Shown: one piece after another, positions 40,419 through 50,057 of the stretch
How positions within the stretch are numbered: the stretch's first letter is position 1
How the letters are laid out: each line of letters begins with the position of its first letter
Assembly: GCA_009929175.1 (NCBI GenBank)
Contig: SABC01000004.1
Span: forward strand, 1 to 64,000
Origin: Bacteroidia bacterium
Lineage (GTDB): Bacteria > Bacteroidota > Bacteroidia > Bacteroidales > UBA932
Direction of reading: 5' to 3'
DNA length: 64,000 nt
Made by a program: the position numbers and the translations under genes
The notes under the pieces: generated by a model
Seen by the model: the letters and a program-made list of their open reading frames with translations, nothing else
What the model was told of the DNA's origin: nothing
Databases searched by the model: none

Positions 40419-42425
40419 ATGTTTTTTATTGCTAAAGGTAAAAGGTTTTTGACCCTTATGCTGCTCATTTTTGTGTGGAGTGCGTTGGTTGGTCAGTATG
40501 ATAAGGAGCAGTTTTTTTTAAGGGGGAGACAAGCCCTGATAGATGGCAAATATGCTCAGGCCATAGAGCACTTCAACCTTTTGGCAAGGATTGACACAAC
40601 TCTCCACGAGGCCTTTTTTTTCCGGGGTATAGCAAAGTATAACCTTGGGGATTTTTACGGAGCACAAACAGATTTTGACCGGACAATCTCCCTGAACCCC
40701 CTATATACCTTGGCATACCACTACAGGGCAATCACCCACAGCAGGATTGGTAAATACGATCTGGCCCTCAAAGACCTTGAGGAGGCGGTGGATTTGCGTC
40801 CTGGTTATACAGGCCTGTACTTCAGCCGGGGGGTAACCTATTTTTTATCGCAGCAGTTCGAATTGGCTGTGGAGGATTTTACCAGGTTTTTGCGCAGGGA
40901 GCCCAAAGAGGCTGATGCATACCTGAACCGTGGTGCCAGCTATCTCTTCCTGGGTGACACCCTAAAGGCAATAGATGATTACAATACAGCAATTTCCCTC
41001 AACCGTACAGAGCCGGAAGGATACGTCCGACGTTCCAGGATATATATAATGCAGGAGAAGTACGATTTGGCAATCGATGACTTGAACAATGCAATCAAGC
41101 TTGATTCTACCAACACTTTTGCAATTTTCAACAGGGCTTTGGTACGTTATGACCAAAAAGAGATAAACGGAGCACTTGAGGATCTGGAAACAGTGCTTAA
41201 GCTTGATCCGGGAAATGCCCTTACTTTGTACAACAGGGCTTTGATCCGCTCCCAGATAGGTGACTACAACAATGCTATAGATGATTACGACAGGGTTATC
41301 TCCATCAATCCCAACAATGTGCTTGCTTACTACAACCGGGCTGCTGTCTTTATCCAGCTTGGCAGGTACAGGGATGCCATGGATGATTATTCCCAGGCCA
41401 TCAACCTCTATCCGGATTTTGCAAACGCATATCTCAACAGATCATATGTAAAAAACCAGCTGGGACAATTCAACTCTGCAAGGGCCGACTACCAGACAGC
41501 ACAAGAGAAGGTGAGGGAATACCGTACCCGTAAATCGGATTCGACTGACTTTTCTTTGCTCTCGGATACAACCCGCAAGTTCGACAATCTGCTGGCTCTG
41601 GATGCTGATTTTGCCAAAAGGGACTTTAACAACGAGTTGTTACAATACAGAGATGTTGATATTAGGCTCAAACCTCTATACAAGTTCAGACCTGCAATGG
41701 AGCAGTCTCAATACCTTGCTCTTGACAAAAGGTTCCGGGATTCCTCAATAGACAATTTTGTAAGTGAATTTGACTTTCCCGTTGAGTTGAGTTCAGCCGG
41801 TTACAGTTTGCCGGCAGAGGTTGCACGAGTATATCTCAAAAGTGCCGACTCTTTACTGCATCACGGTAAGGATGCAAAAACCCTGTTTTCCAAGGCCATC
41901 CTGGAGACCGGCAACAAACAGTTCAACACAGCACTGGAGTGCTACAACCAGGCCATCTCCATCGAACCTGACCAGACATTCTTTTACATAAACAGAGGAG
42001 CTCTCCAATCCGAAATGATTGATTTCATCTCGTCAATTGAGAGCAATGTGCAGGTACTTACCCTGGACAACACTGGAGCAACCAGGGCAAAAGTCAGGGA
42101 TAACCAGACCCAAAATTACGACTACACAGCTGCTATACACGACATGAAACGTGCTGCAGGCCTTTCTCCCGGGATTCCATTCATTTTCTACAACCTGGGT
42201 AACCTGTACTGTCTATCTAATGACCTGCCTGAGGCGATTGTGCAATATTCTAAGGCCATTGAGTTGCACCCAAACCTTGCTGAGGCCTATTACAACAGGG
42301 GTTTGGTGCACATTTACCTTAGGGATAGTGAAAAGGGATGCCTGGATATGAGTAAGGCCGGGGAGTTGGGAATAGAAGATGCCTACAGTGTCATAAAGAA
42401 GTACTGTATAAAAGAGAATGATTAG
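40419..42425 (+). CDS. Secreted tetratricopeptide repeat protein
   Basis: Signal peptide and at least ten TPR-like units (ALVRYDQKEINGALEDLETVLKLDPGNALTLYNRALIRSQIGDYNNAIDDYDRVISINPNN...). Confidence 0.93.
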   Translation: MFFIAKGKRFLTLMLLIFVWSALVGQYDKEQFFLRGRQALIDGKYAQAIEHFNLLARIDTTLHEAFFFRGIAKYNLGDFYGAQTDFDRTISLNPLYTLAYHYRAITHSRIGKYDLALKDLEEAVDLRPGYTGLYFSRGVTYFLSQQFELAVEDFTRFLRREPKEADAYLNRGASYLFLGDTLKAIDDYNTAISLNRTEPEGYVRRSRIYIMQEKYDLAIDDLNNAIKLDSTNTFAIFNRALVRYDQKEINGALEDLETVLKLDPGNALTLYNRALIRSQIGDYNNAIDDYDRVISINPNNVLAYYNRAAVFIQLGRYRDAMDDYSQAINLYPDFANAYLNRSYVKNQLGQFNSARADYQTAQEKVREYRTRKSDSTDFSLLSDTTRKFDNLLALDADFAKRDFNNELLQYRDVDIRLKPLYKFRPAMEQSQYLALDKRFRDSSIDNFVSEFDFPVELSSAGYSLPAEVARVYLKSADSLLHHGKDAKTLFSKAILETGNKQFNTALECYNQAISIEPDQTFFYINRGALQSEMIDFISSIESNVQVLTLDNTGATRAKVRDNQTQNYDYTAAIHDMKRAAGLSPGIPFIFYNLGNLYCLSNDLPEAIVQYSKAIELHPNLAEAYYNRGLVHIYLRDSEKGCLDMSKAGELGIEDAYSVIKKYCIKEND

Positions 42426-42440
42426 GGTAAATAAACCCTG

Positions 42441-42839
42441 CTATTTCCTGAGCCTGGAAGTTGACCTTACCATGGCTTCGTCCCTGGCAATGTATCTGAG
42501 TGCTGTAAATACAAGTATTGCAGAAACAACCGGGAAAACAGCACTGATTGTAAATGCGCTTCCCTCTGGCCTGGATATGAACATCCAAAGGATGAAGCCT
42601 TGTAATCCCAATAATATCAATGAATTAAGTGTGCACATGCGAATCTGTACCATCCTGTGTCTATAGAGGAAAATTGTAAAAAAGGAGATCAGGAAGGTGA
42701 CGACGATCATGATCATCAGGGTTATTATGTCGGTGTACTTCACACTCTCGTTCACGGAGAAAGCCATTCTTGAAAACAACATTGAAAATTGCAGCCCGGA
42801 TGCTGCCAGCAAGAAGAGAGTCTGTATTCTTTGTATCAT
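42441..42839 (-). CDS. DUF4293-like integral membrane protein
   Basis: MIQRIQTLFLLAASGLQ...; C-terminal YIARDEAMVRSTSRLRK. Confidence 0.85.
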   Translation of the reverse strand: MIQRIQTLFLLAASGLQFSMLFSRMAFSVNESVKYTDIITLMIMIVVTFLISFFTIFLYRHRMVQIRMCTLNSLILLGLQGFILWMFISRPEGSAFTISAVFPVVSAILVFTALRYIARDEAMVRSTSRLRK

Positions 42840-42906
42840 ATATGGATTGATTTTTGCACAAAAGTATAAAACAAATGGCTATTTTTGTAATTTAAAGGCA
42901 GATTAT

Positions 42907-43773
42907 ATGAATGCAATAGCATCTTCTGAATTAATAATAAACAGTGACGGTTCGGTTTTCCACCTGCATATGACACCATCCCAATTGGCTGACAGGGTTG
43001 TTCTGGTGGGGGATCCTGGAAGGGTAGCGCTCGTCTCCTCTTTTTTTGAATCCATAGAGTGTCAAAATGCCTCGAGGGAATTTGTCTCTGCGACAGGATC
43101 CTTCAAAGGCAAAAGGATAACAGTGCTCTCGACAGGGATAGGTACCGACAATATTGACATTGTTCTCAACGAACTGGATGCCCTGGCCAATATTGATTTT
43201 GAAACCCGTACTCCTCGCAGCGAACATAAGAGGTTAAGAATACTAAGGATAGGGACCTCGGGCGCAATCCAGCCGGATATACCACTGGGCTCTTTTGTCC
43301 TCTCCCATATTTCCGTGGGTTGTGACGGGTTGCTGAATTGGTATGCCGGTCGTGAAAAGGTCACAATAAAAGAGATGGAGGTTTCTTTTATGAAACACAC
43401 AGGCTGGTTGCCTCAGTTGCCATGGCCCTATTTTGCCTCGGCAAGTCCGGGACTGATCGATAATTTCAAGGATTTCACAATACCAGGCGTGACCATTTCG
43501 GCATCGGGGTTCTATGCTCCCCAGGGAAGGGTTTTGAGACTTCCGCTCTCTATGCCGGACATGATGGAAAAGTTTGAGTCCTTTAAATACGGGGATTACA
43601 GGATAACCAATTTTGAGATGGAGGGGTCTGCTATTGCAGGACTTTCTGCCCATCTGGGTCATGACGCTGCTACTGTTTGCTGCATCATTGCAAACCGGCA
43701 CTTGCACGAAAGCCAACCTGATTACAAACCGTTTGTCAAAAGATTGATAGAACTATCACTAGAAAGGATATGA
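42907..43773 (+). CDS. Nucleoside phosphorylase (uridine phosphorylase-like)
   Basis: RVVLVGDPGRVALVSSFFES, STGIGTDNIDIVLNEL, LRIGTSGAIQPDIPLGSFV, NFEMEGSAIAGL; start 42907 (MNAIASSE). Confidence 0.9.
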   Translation: MNAIASSELIINSDGSVFHLHMTPSQLADRVVLVGDPGRVALVSSFFESIECQNASREFVSATGSFKGKRITVLSTGIGTDNIDIVLNELDALANIDFETRTPRSEHKRLRILRIGTSGAIQPDIPLGSFVLSHISVGCDGLLNWYAGREKVTIKEMEVSFMKHTGWLPQLPWPYFASASPGLIDNFKDFTIPGVTISASGFYAPQGRVLRLPLSMPDMMEKFESFKYGDYRITNFEMEGSAIAGLSAHLGHDAATVCCIIANRHLHESQPDYKPFVKRLIELSLERI

Positions 43774-44624
43774 GACCGGACTCAGAGCTATTATCACTGA
43801 TTTACCTGATGGAAGATCCCGATCCAGTGATTCGTGATGCTGTGAGGGAAAGGCTGGTTGAGAGAGGGGAAGATGCTGTGGAACAGATTGAAAGATTTGT
43901 TCTGCCTCAAATGGAGGAGGAGCGAAAGGAGAAGTATTTTCTTTTGCTTGATGAGATCAGGGCTGATATTGCAATTGATCAACTATCTCTTCTGTTGAAA
44001 GACCCCCAGCCAAAGCTGGATAAAGCACTCTACCTGATTACCCGGGTTGCAGACACCTCTGCAGTGGAGATCATCTATTTCAGTACCCTGGAGAACCTTA
44101 TGGATGAGATATCGCTCGAAATATCTGAGGATAAAACACCGGTGGAAAACATCGGGATTTTCAATTTCCTGTTTTTCAAAAGATTTGGTTTCAGGCATAC
44201 CGACACCAAAATGCAAAGGCCCGAGGCTGCTTTGCTGGACAGGGTATTGCTTTCCAGGGGAGGCAATCCTGTCACAGTTACCCTTGCTTTTTTCCTGCTT
44301 GCCGGGTTGACAGGTCTGCCCGTGTATCCGTTATGTTTTCCCGGAGGTTTTGTTCCCGTCTACCTGGACCAACAGGGGAACATTCTTTTTTATTTGAACA
44401 TTTTCAAGCAAGGGACAATTTTTGCCGAAGATACCCTAAGGCAGTTTTTTGAAGAGATAGGCATGACATATAATCCCGAAAATCTCAGGATAGAAGAGGA
44501 GAGGGCGTTATTGTCAATATATGCCGAACTTCTCTCGTTTGTGTATAAAAACAACGGTGACGAAGTTGTGGGGCGCAGGATTGACAGGGTCATAGAGCTC
44601 TTGGGAGGGAGGAGGTATTTGTAA
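43770..44624 (+). CDS. SirB1/transglutaminase-like family protein
   Basis: PVENIGIFNFLFFKRFGFRH, LLSRGGNPVTVTLAFFLLAGLTGLPVYPLCFPGGFVPVYL; ATGA overlap with upstream gene. Confidence 0.75.
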   Translation: MRPDSELLSLIYLMEDPDPVIRDAVRERLVERGEDAVEQIERFVLPQMEEERKEKYFLLLDEIRADIAIDQLSLLLKDPQPKLDKALYLITRVADTSAVEIIYFSTLENLMDEISLEISEDKTPVENIGIFNFLFFKRFGFRHTDTKMQRPEAALLDRVLLSRGGNPVTVTLAFFLLAGLTGLPVYPLCFPGGFVPVYLDQQGNILFYLNIFKQGTIFAEDTLRQFFEEIGMTYNPENLRIEEERALLSIYAELLSFVYKNNGDEVVGRRIDRVIELLGGRRYL

Positions 44625-44708
44625 AAAAAAACCTCTATAATCCCGGAAGATCACAGAGGTCAGAAGTTAAGTAATAGGTTAAGTAATGACTAACAGTAGA
44701 CAAATATA
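44623..44708 (-). ncRNA. Candidate small RNA (putative -7 box plus intrinsic terminator, no ORF)
   Basis: Minus strand TATATTTG (44701-44708), then repeated ATTACTTAAC, then ACCTCT...AGAGGT followed by TTTTTTTTT (44631-44623). Confidence 0.4.
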
Positions 44709-44725
44709 ATAATATTTTTTAATTA

Positions 44726-45964
44726 TTGAATACAAATATCTTTATTGCAAAAACTTTATGGAAAAAGCAAACGGGGAAAAAGGGCCTTACCGGAGGCAGC
44801 TCCCTGATTGCCGGAATTTCTGTTGCCGTGAGTATAATGGTGATGTTCCTTTCCATTGTGATTTCGGATGGGTTTAAAAAAGAGATAAAAGACAAGGCTT
44901 CGGGGTTTTCCGGAGAGATACTCCTGCACAGCCCGGGAGTGGACATCACAACATCAATCTACCCGGTCAGTGCAACACCTTCCTTCCTGGACTCCCTTAA
45001 GTCTATGGGCAGTGTAAAGGCTGTCCAGCCTTATGTCTACCGCTCTGCAATTATAAAAAAGGAGGATGCAATACAGGGTGTGTTGATCAAGGGAGTAGAT
45101 TCCACTTTTGACTGGAGCTTTTTTGGTGGTGCTTTGCACGAGGGGCGTTTGCCTTGTATTACAACTAATGAAGGGGAGCCGGAGATCCTGATGTCAAAAA
45201 GATTGTCTGAGATGCTGGGTTTTGCTGTAGGGGATGGGATTCTTGTATATTTTGTTGATAATTCGGTAAAGGTTAGGAGGTTTTTGCTTACTGGTATCTA
45301 CAACGCCCAATTGGAGGATATAGACAAGACGCTGCTTTTGACTGATGCCGGTTCATTGCAAAAAGTGAATGGTTGGAGCAAGGACGATGTGTCGGGTTTG
45401 GAAATCCGGTTGTGGAACGGGAACGAAATAAGGAAAAGTGCTCTCGAAATCGAACGGTTGACACTGAACGCCCCACAGGACGAATCCTATTTTGTAACAA
45501 GTGTGGATGAATTGTTCCCGCATCTTTTTGATTGGCTCAAACTTTTGGATTTTAATGTGTTGATTATAATGCTACTGATGATATCAGTAGCCGGGTTCAA
45601 TATGGTTTCGGGACTTTTGATCCTTTTGTTTGAAAAGATTTCTATGATCGGTCTTTTAAAGGCTCTTGGAATGAGAGATACATCTATACACAAGATATTC
45701 CTAACCAGGGCTTTCTACCTTGTAATTTCGGGAATGGCAGTTGGAAACCTTCTGGGGTTTGTGCTTGCATATATTCAATTCCAATTCAAAACCATACCGT
45801 TGGATCCGGTTAATTACTTTGTGGCTTATGTTCCGGTATACTTTAACTGGACAAAGCTTATCCTGCTAAACGTGATATCAGTTTTGATGATTACACTTTT
45901 GTTGATGATTCCATCCTTTTTCATCTCCAGGGTAAGCCCCGAAAAAACCCTCAGGGTAAAGTAA
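44726..45964 (+). CDS. ABC transporter permease, LolC/LolE-FtsX type, TTG start
   Basis: SSLIAGISVAVSIMVMFLSIVISDGFKKEIKDKASGFSGEILL; DVNVLIIMLLMISVAGFNMVSGLLILLFEKISMIGLLKALGMRD; in-frame stop just upstream. Confidence 0.88.
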   Translation: MNTNIFIAKTLWKKQTGKKGLTGGSSLIAGISVAVSIMVMFLSIVISDGFKKEIKDKASGFSGEILLHSPGVDITTSIYPVSATPSFLDSLKSMGSVKAVQPYVYRSAIIKKEDAIQGVLIKGVDSTFDWSFFGGALHEGRLPCITTNEGEPEILMSKRLSEMLGFAVGDGILVYFVDNSVKVRRFLLTGIYNAQLEDIDKTLLLTDAGSLQKVNGWSKDDVSGLEIRLWNGNEIRKSALEIERLTLNAPQDESYFVTSVDELFPHLFDWLKLLDFNVLIIMLLMISVAGFNMVSGLLILLFEKISMIGLLKALGMRDTSIHKIFLTRAFYLVISGMAVGNLLGFVLAYIQFQFKTIPLDPVNYFVAYVPVYFNWTKLILLNVISVLMITLLLMIPSFFISRVSPEKTLRVK

Positions 45965-45966
45965 AA

Positions 45967-47028
45967 CTACTTTTTTACCAGCATTTTGTAGTTTTCGTAA
46001 CGGTTGAGTATTTCGTCCACGAAATTGATTGTTTCGGTACCTTTGAATTTACCGTGGCGCAGCAACTCCTCAGGGAGTTCTCCATGGATGCTCATATATG
46101 GAATAACCTGTTTAAGGCTGTCCCATTCGAACCTGTTGATTTTTTTATAGTCGGCAGCCCTGCGGATATCCTCGACCCTTCCCTCTCCGGCGTTATAGGC
46201 GGCAAGGATGAACTTTACCCGGTTTACCGAGTCAATCTCATGTGAATTATAAAGGGAGGTAAGCCTTTTTATAAAAAGTGTTCCAGCTTTGATGTTCTGT
46301 TCGGGATCGTATAGGTCTACTATATCGAACTTCTTTGCAGTAGAGGGTAAAACCTGCATAAGCCCATGGGCATCCCTGCCCGATTTTGCACTTATGCGGA
46401 ATTTGCTCTCCTGGTAAATGAGGGATGCAAGCAGTCTCCAGTCCCATCCAATAGAACGGGCATATTGTTTGATTATCTGATCATAGGGAGAGAGTACAGA
46501 TACAGGACCGTTTGTGAAAGTATTGCGTCGGTACATCCTGTAATATTTGTTTTGCATATTCCGGAATTCCCTTGTATGGCTATAGTAGCCAAACCAGTAA
46601 TTCATACTTTGGAGCATGTTGTAATTCTCTTTTTTCACAACCCATACATGTTCCTTGTCATTCAGATAGAGGCTGGATATTACTTTGTCGGCGTATTGGT
46701 CTGGAATGGAGTCTCCGGCAGCGTCTACGACAAGAATATCAGTTGTTCCGTCCATCAGGCTTTTCCAATGGTCCTTTTCTTGAGATGGTGCAATCTTGAT
46801 GTTGCATTTTTGATGTTTGGCAAAGCGGTTAAGGAGGTCAAAGTGGAATCCCACGGGGTGTCCCTGGCTGAGATAAATGCCTCCGTTAATATTTACCATT
46901 GCACTTAACTCTTTTCCTTCGAGGAAAAAGTCGATCTTCTCACCGTTGTGACCCTCATCCGAAGAGGAGAGGACAGGATGGATCAGGATAAAGGAAAGGG
47001 CTAAGATTGTTTTGATGATTGGCCTCAT
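45967..47028 (-). CDS. MltF-like lytic transglycosylase with short solute-binding domain
   Basis: SLT motif DWRLLASLIYQESKFRISAKSGRDAHGLMQVLPSTAKKF...ILAAYNAGEGRVEDIRR; N-terminal SBP_bac_3-like segment. Confidence 0.88.
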   Translation of the reverse strand: MRPIIKTILALSFILIHPVLSSSDEGHNGEKIDFFLEGKELSAMVNINGGIYLSQGHPVGFHFDLLNRFAKHQKCNIKIAPSQEKDHWKSLMDGTTDILVVDAAGDSIPDQYADKVISSLYLNDKEHVWVVKKENYNMLQSMNYWFGYYSHTREFRNMQNKYYRMYRRNTFTNGPVSVLSPYDQIIKQYARSIGWDWRLLASLIYQESKFRISAKSGRDAHGLMQVLPSTAKKFDIVDLYDPEQNIKAGTLFIKRLTSLYNSHEIDSVNRVKFILAAYNAGEGRVEDIRRAADYKKINRFEWDSLKQVIPYMSIHGELPEELLRHGKFKGTETINFVDEILNRYENYKMLVKK

Positions 47029-47037
47029 AGGCTATTG

Positions 47038-49236
47038 TTATTTTACGTAAAATGGCCAGTGAATCCCGATTTTAAGGGCTGTCTGTGGCCTGATGTAATG
47101 GTGTGCCGAGAAATAATCGCCGTCCGGCCAACCTTGGGCTGCATTTAGGTATTTGACAAAAATGCTTGCTCTTTTCCATTGCAAGTTTACAAAAGCATCA
47201 ATATATGGATAGTTGCCTATCTGCCTGTCGTTTTGATTGTGGAAAAGTCCAAGAGCCGGGCTGTATGCCGGTGCGAACCATGGTGTGTTAAAGCTGACAT
47301 CAGCCCCAAGTTGTGCAGTAAGGACGTTTTTTACCAACTCAAACTGCATGTAGTATTTGAGGTTGGCACTTATCTCGGGAAGCGGAATGACCTCCTTGTT
47401 GGAGCTCATCTGAAAAAGTACCCTGTTGTCCAGGTGAAGAAAACCAAATTTGAAGTTTTTCTGTATATAGGCCGACATTATGGTCACAATGTCCGGGTGT
47501 TGGGCTGCCAGGCCCTGGATTCCGTAGTATACAGGATTGTTGATTATTGCATATCCTGCAAAAATTGAGAGTTTGTACTTTGGAATTTCCAGGCTCCCTT
47601 CGAGCTTAGTTTCGGTTATGTTGCTGAATTCATTATCCCACATGTAGTGGTTTGAATAATAGTTGTTGCCGAGCCAACCGGGTGTTCGGTTGTCGATCCT
47701 GACAGCAGCAGTCAGATGGATTCCGTCCTCCACCGGATAGAGGGAAAACCTTATCCTGCCGTCAGCAGAGAGATTACCGGAGTAATAGCCCGAAAGGTCG
47801 TAACGGGCATTTGCATCCCACTCCATATAGTTGCGGAATCTCCCCAGTGCCCCAAAATAGAGGAAAATATTGTTGTGGCTTTGCTGAGACCTTCCTTGGG
47901 TATAAAACTCAGGCCTGAAGTTGTAGATTGTCATCAGTTGATGGCCTATTCCTCCGTCAAGTTTTGAGATCACTGCATCTTTTGCCCACGGCTGTATACG
48001 AATAAAGGCTTTGTTTTCCAGAGAGCTTACCCTCAAAGAGTCAAAAGTAGAGGTGGGAGAAAACAGGAACATGTTGTTATACAAAGCTCTGCCTGCCGAA
48101 TCTGTCTGATCTATGTTGTCGGTGTATTTTTTTGTATAGGTTGAGTACTCGAAACTATGTCCAAAATAGGTCATGGTTCCCTCCCCGTATGCCAATGTGT
48201 CGTTCTTTGACCATCTCACAGGAATCCCGTAAGAGTGGGTTAGAAACAGAGTGTTCCTCTTAAGGTTATTGTCGGCCTCTTTCAATCGGTATTCAAGGTC
48301 CTTAGAGTCTTCTGTAGTTGTGTCTATCACCATTTTGTCGTCCAGGACCCCACCGTTCTCTTCCCTCTTTATACCCTGGAAAATGTAACCTCCATGCAGG
48401 ATATACCTTTTTCCAAGATAGTTTGCCGTCATGGTTACTGTACGGTTGTCAGTTGCCTCCCTGGGCAGAAGGCCTGCTGCACCGAATCTTTTATAGGTGA
48501 AGTTAAGGTTGAAGGATGGGGAGAGGTTTTGGGTGTGCATTATCTTAAGGTTGCTCTCTTCCTTATCTCTGTTTGCAAACAGGGTTCCCCAAAAAGCCAT
48601 CTCGGTGTATGGTGTCTTTGTGTTGTAAAACGGAACACTTTCCTTTGTGTTGCTATATACAAGGTATGGTTCAAATGGTTCGAAAAGGTCCAGTCTCTCC
48701 CTTTTAAAGTAGTTGTGAGTCTGGGCTGCCGAACCTGAAATCCCGAGGTATGTAGCTCCAACATCATTTTTCATGAAAGGATATACCTGGAAATTTTCAT
48801 TGAAAGTGGTGTCCGGATTGAGCATACGGATATTGTTGAAGCGGCTGTCATGGCTCCATGTTATCAACCTCTTGTATTTAAGAGAATCTGGAATTATATA
48901 GGTGTTTAGGATACGAGGCTCTGACCATCTTAGTGTGTCTCTTGCCCCCTTGGCACTATCCCTTTTTTCCTTTTTCTGTTGTTTTTCCACGAATTTCTTC
49001 TCTTTTGCAATTGCCCGAAGCTCTTTGGCAGAGAGTGCCGAGGAGTCAATCAAGAGCTTTTGTAATGAGTCATTGACCTGCAGCAAAGTATCTTTTTGCG
49101 GGATAGTCTCCGATATGATATTGTAATTTGCAGATAATATGCTTGGTATGTATAAGAGCATCACGATTGTAAAAACCGTAATGCTCCTTTTGTGTTTAAC
49201 TATTTCCTGCATACTACTGCACATAACAAGCTGCAA
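47038..49236 (-). CDS. Putative beta-barrel porin (Porin_10-like)
   Basis: Signal peptide, long outer-membrane barrel with alternating aromatic strands ending in FYVK; likely start 49212 (MQEIVKHKR). Confidence 0.8.
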   Translation of the reverse strand: MQLVMCSSMQEIVKHKRSITVFTIVMLLYIPSILSANYNIISETIPQKDTLLQVNDSLQKLLIDSSALSAKELRAIAKEKKFVEKQQKKEKRDSAKGARDTLRWSEPRILNTYIIPDSLKYKRLITWSHDSRFNNIRMLNPDTTFNENFQVYPFMKNDVGATYLGISGSAAQTHNYFKRERLDLFEPFEPYLVYSNTKESVPFYNTKTPYTEMAFWGTLFANRDKEESNLKIMHTQNLSPSFNLNFTYKRFGAAGLLPREATDNRTVTMTANYLGKRYILHGGYIFQGIKREENGGVLDDKMVIDTTTEDSKDLEYRLKEADNNLKRNTLFLTHSYGIPVRWSKNDTLAYGEGTMTYFGHSFEYSTYTKKYTDNIDQTDSAGRALYNNMFLFSPTSTFDSLRVSSLENKAFIRIQPWAKDAVISKLDGGIGHQLMTIYNFRPEFYTQGRSQQSHNNIFLYFGALGRFRNYMEWDANARYDLSGYYSGNLSADGRIRFSLYPVEDGIHLTAAVRIDNRTPGWLGNNYYSNHYMWDNEFSNITETKLEGSLEIPKYKLSIFAGYAIINNPVYYGIQGLAAQHPDIVTIMSAYIQKNFKFGFLHLDNRVLFQMSSNKEVIPLPEISANLKYYMQFELVKNVLTAQLGADVSFNTPWFAPAYSPALGLFHNQNDRQIGNYPYIDAFVNLQWKRASIFVKYLNAAQGWPDGDYFSAHHYIRPQTALKIGIHWPFYVK

Positions 49237-49294
49237 ACTTACAAAAAATATTCCAAACTGTTACCCGTATTTGTAATATGCAGATTGTCAGACA

Positions 49295-50056
49295 TTAAAT
49301 TCCTGCAACCCGTTTCTTGTATTCATCGATGCAAGCATCAAGGCGTTGGTGTGCGGTTGTATCTCCGGGAACGTTGTGGGACGGATGGATGTAGAGTTTG
49401 ACACCTCTGTCGGCCAGTATCTCGGCAACGGTTGTAACTGTCATCCATACCAGGGTTATGAATGCCATTGTTGAAACCGGACCTACTTTGTCATAATGAT
49501 TCTTGAGGGGCACGCTTGCGTCAACCAGTGGCGCACACGAATCCACGACTATATCTGCCAGTTCAAACAAAGTCTTGCCGCATGAGTGGCGGCTTTTTTT
49601 GTCGACAGATTCCGAAGCAGACCCGAATACAATTACCTTCATCCCTGCCTCTTTGGCTTTTAGTGCGACATCAATGTTCACGTTGTTGATGCCTGTGTGC
49701 GAAAAGATCCACATGGTGTCTTCGCTGCTAAAGTTATAGGATTTCATGATTGCCTCTCCGTAGCCCTCAGCCCTTTCGAGGAAAAGGAACTGGTGGATTC
49801 CCATCTCTCCGGTAATGCGGGTAAAAAAGGTAAGTGGCAGCTCCACTATAGGATGGAAACCAACAAAACCCCCTATCCTGGGGTACATCTCCTCAACCGG
49901 TATTGTTGCATGGCCACATCCAAAGGTGTGTACCCATCTGCCCTTTTCTATTGAATCAGCCATTACTGCAGCTGCTTTCTTTATGTTTTCCAGCTGACTC
50001 TCTTCAATTTTTGACATCACCTCACGGGCGTTTTTTAACCATTCTAATGCTAACAT
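49295..50056 (-). CDS. SIS domain protein (UPF0309-like sugar isomerase)
   Basis: GRWVHTFGCGHATIPVEEMYPRIGGFVGFHPIVE; IFSHTGINNVNIDVALKAKEAGMKVIVFGS. Confidence 0.85.
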   Translation of the reverse strand: MLALEWLKNAREVMSKIEESQLENIKKAAAVMADSIEKGRWVHTFGCGHATIPVEEMYPRIGGFVGFHPIVELPLTFFTRITGEMGIHQFLFLERAEGYGEAIMKSYNFSSEDTMWIFSHTGINNVNIDVALKAKEAGMKVIVFGSASESVDKKSRHSCGKTLFELADIVVDSCAPLVDASVPLKNHYDKVGPVSTMAFITLVWMTVTTVAEILADRGVKLYIHPSHNVPGDTTAHQRLDACIDEYKKRVAGI

Positions 50057-50057
50057 A

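Noticed and set aside
40419-42425. Periodic ~102-nt similarity considered as DNA tandem repeats
   Set aside because: Explained by tandem TPR units at protein level; nucleotide copies are strongly diverged.
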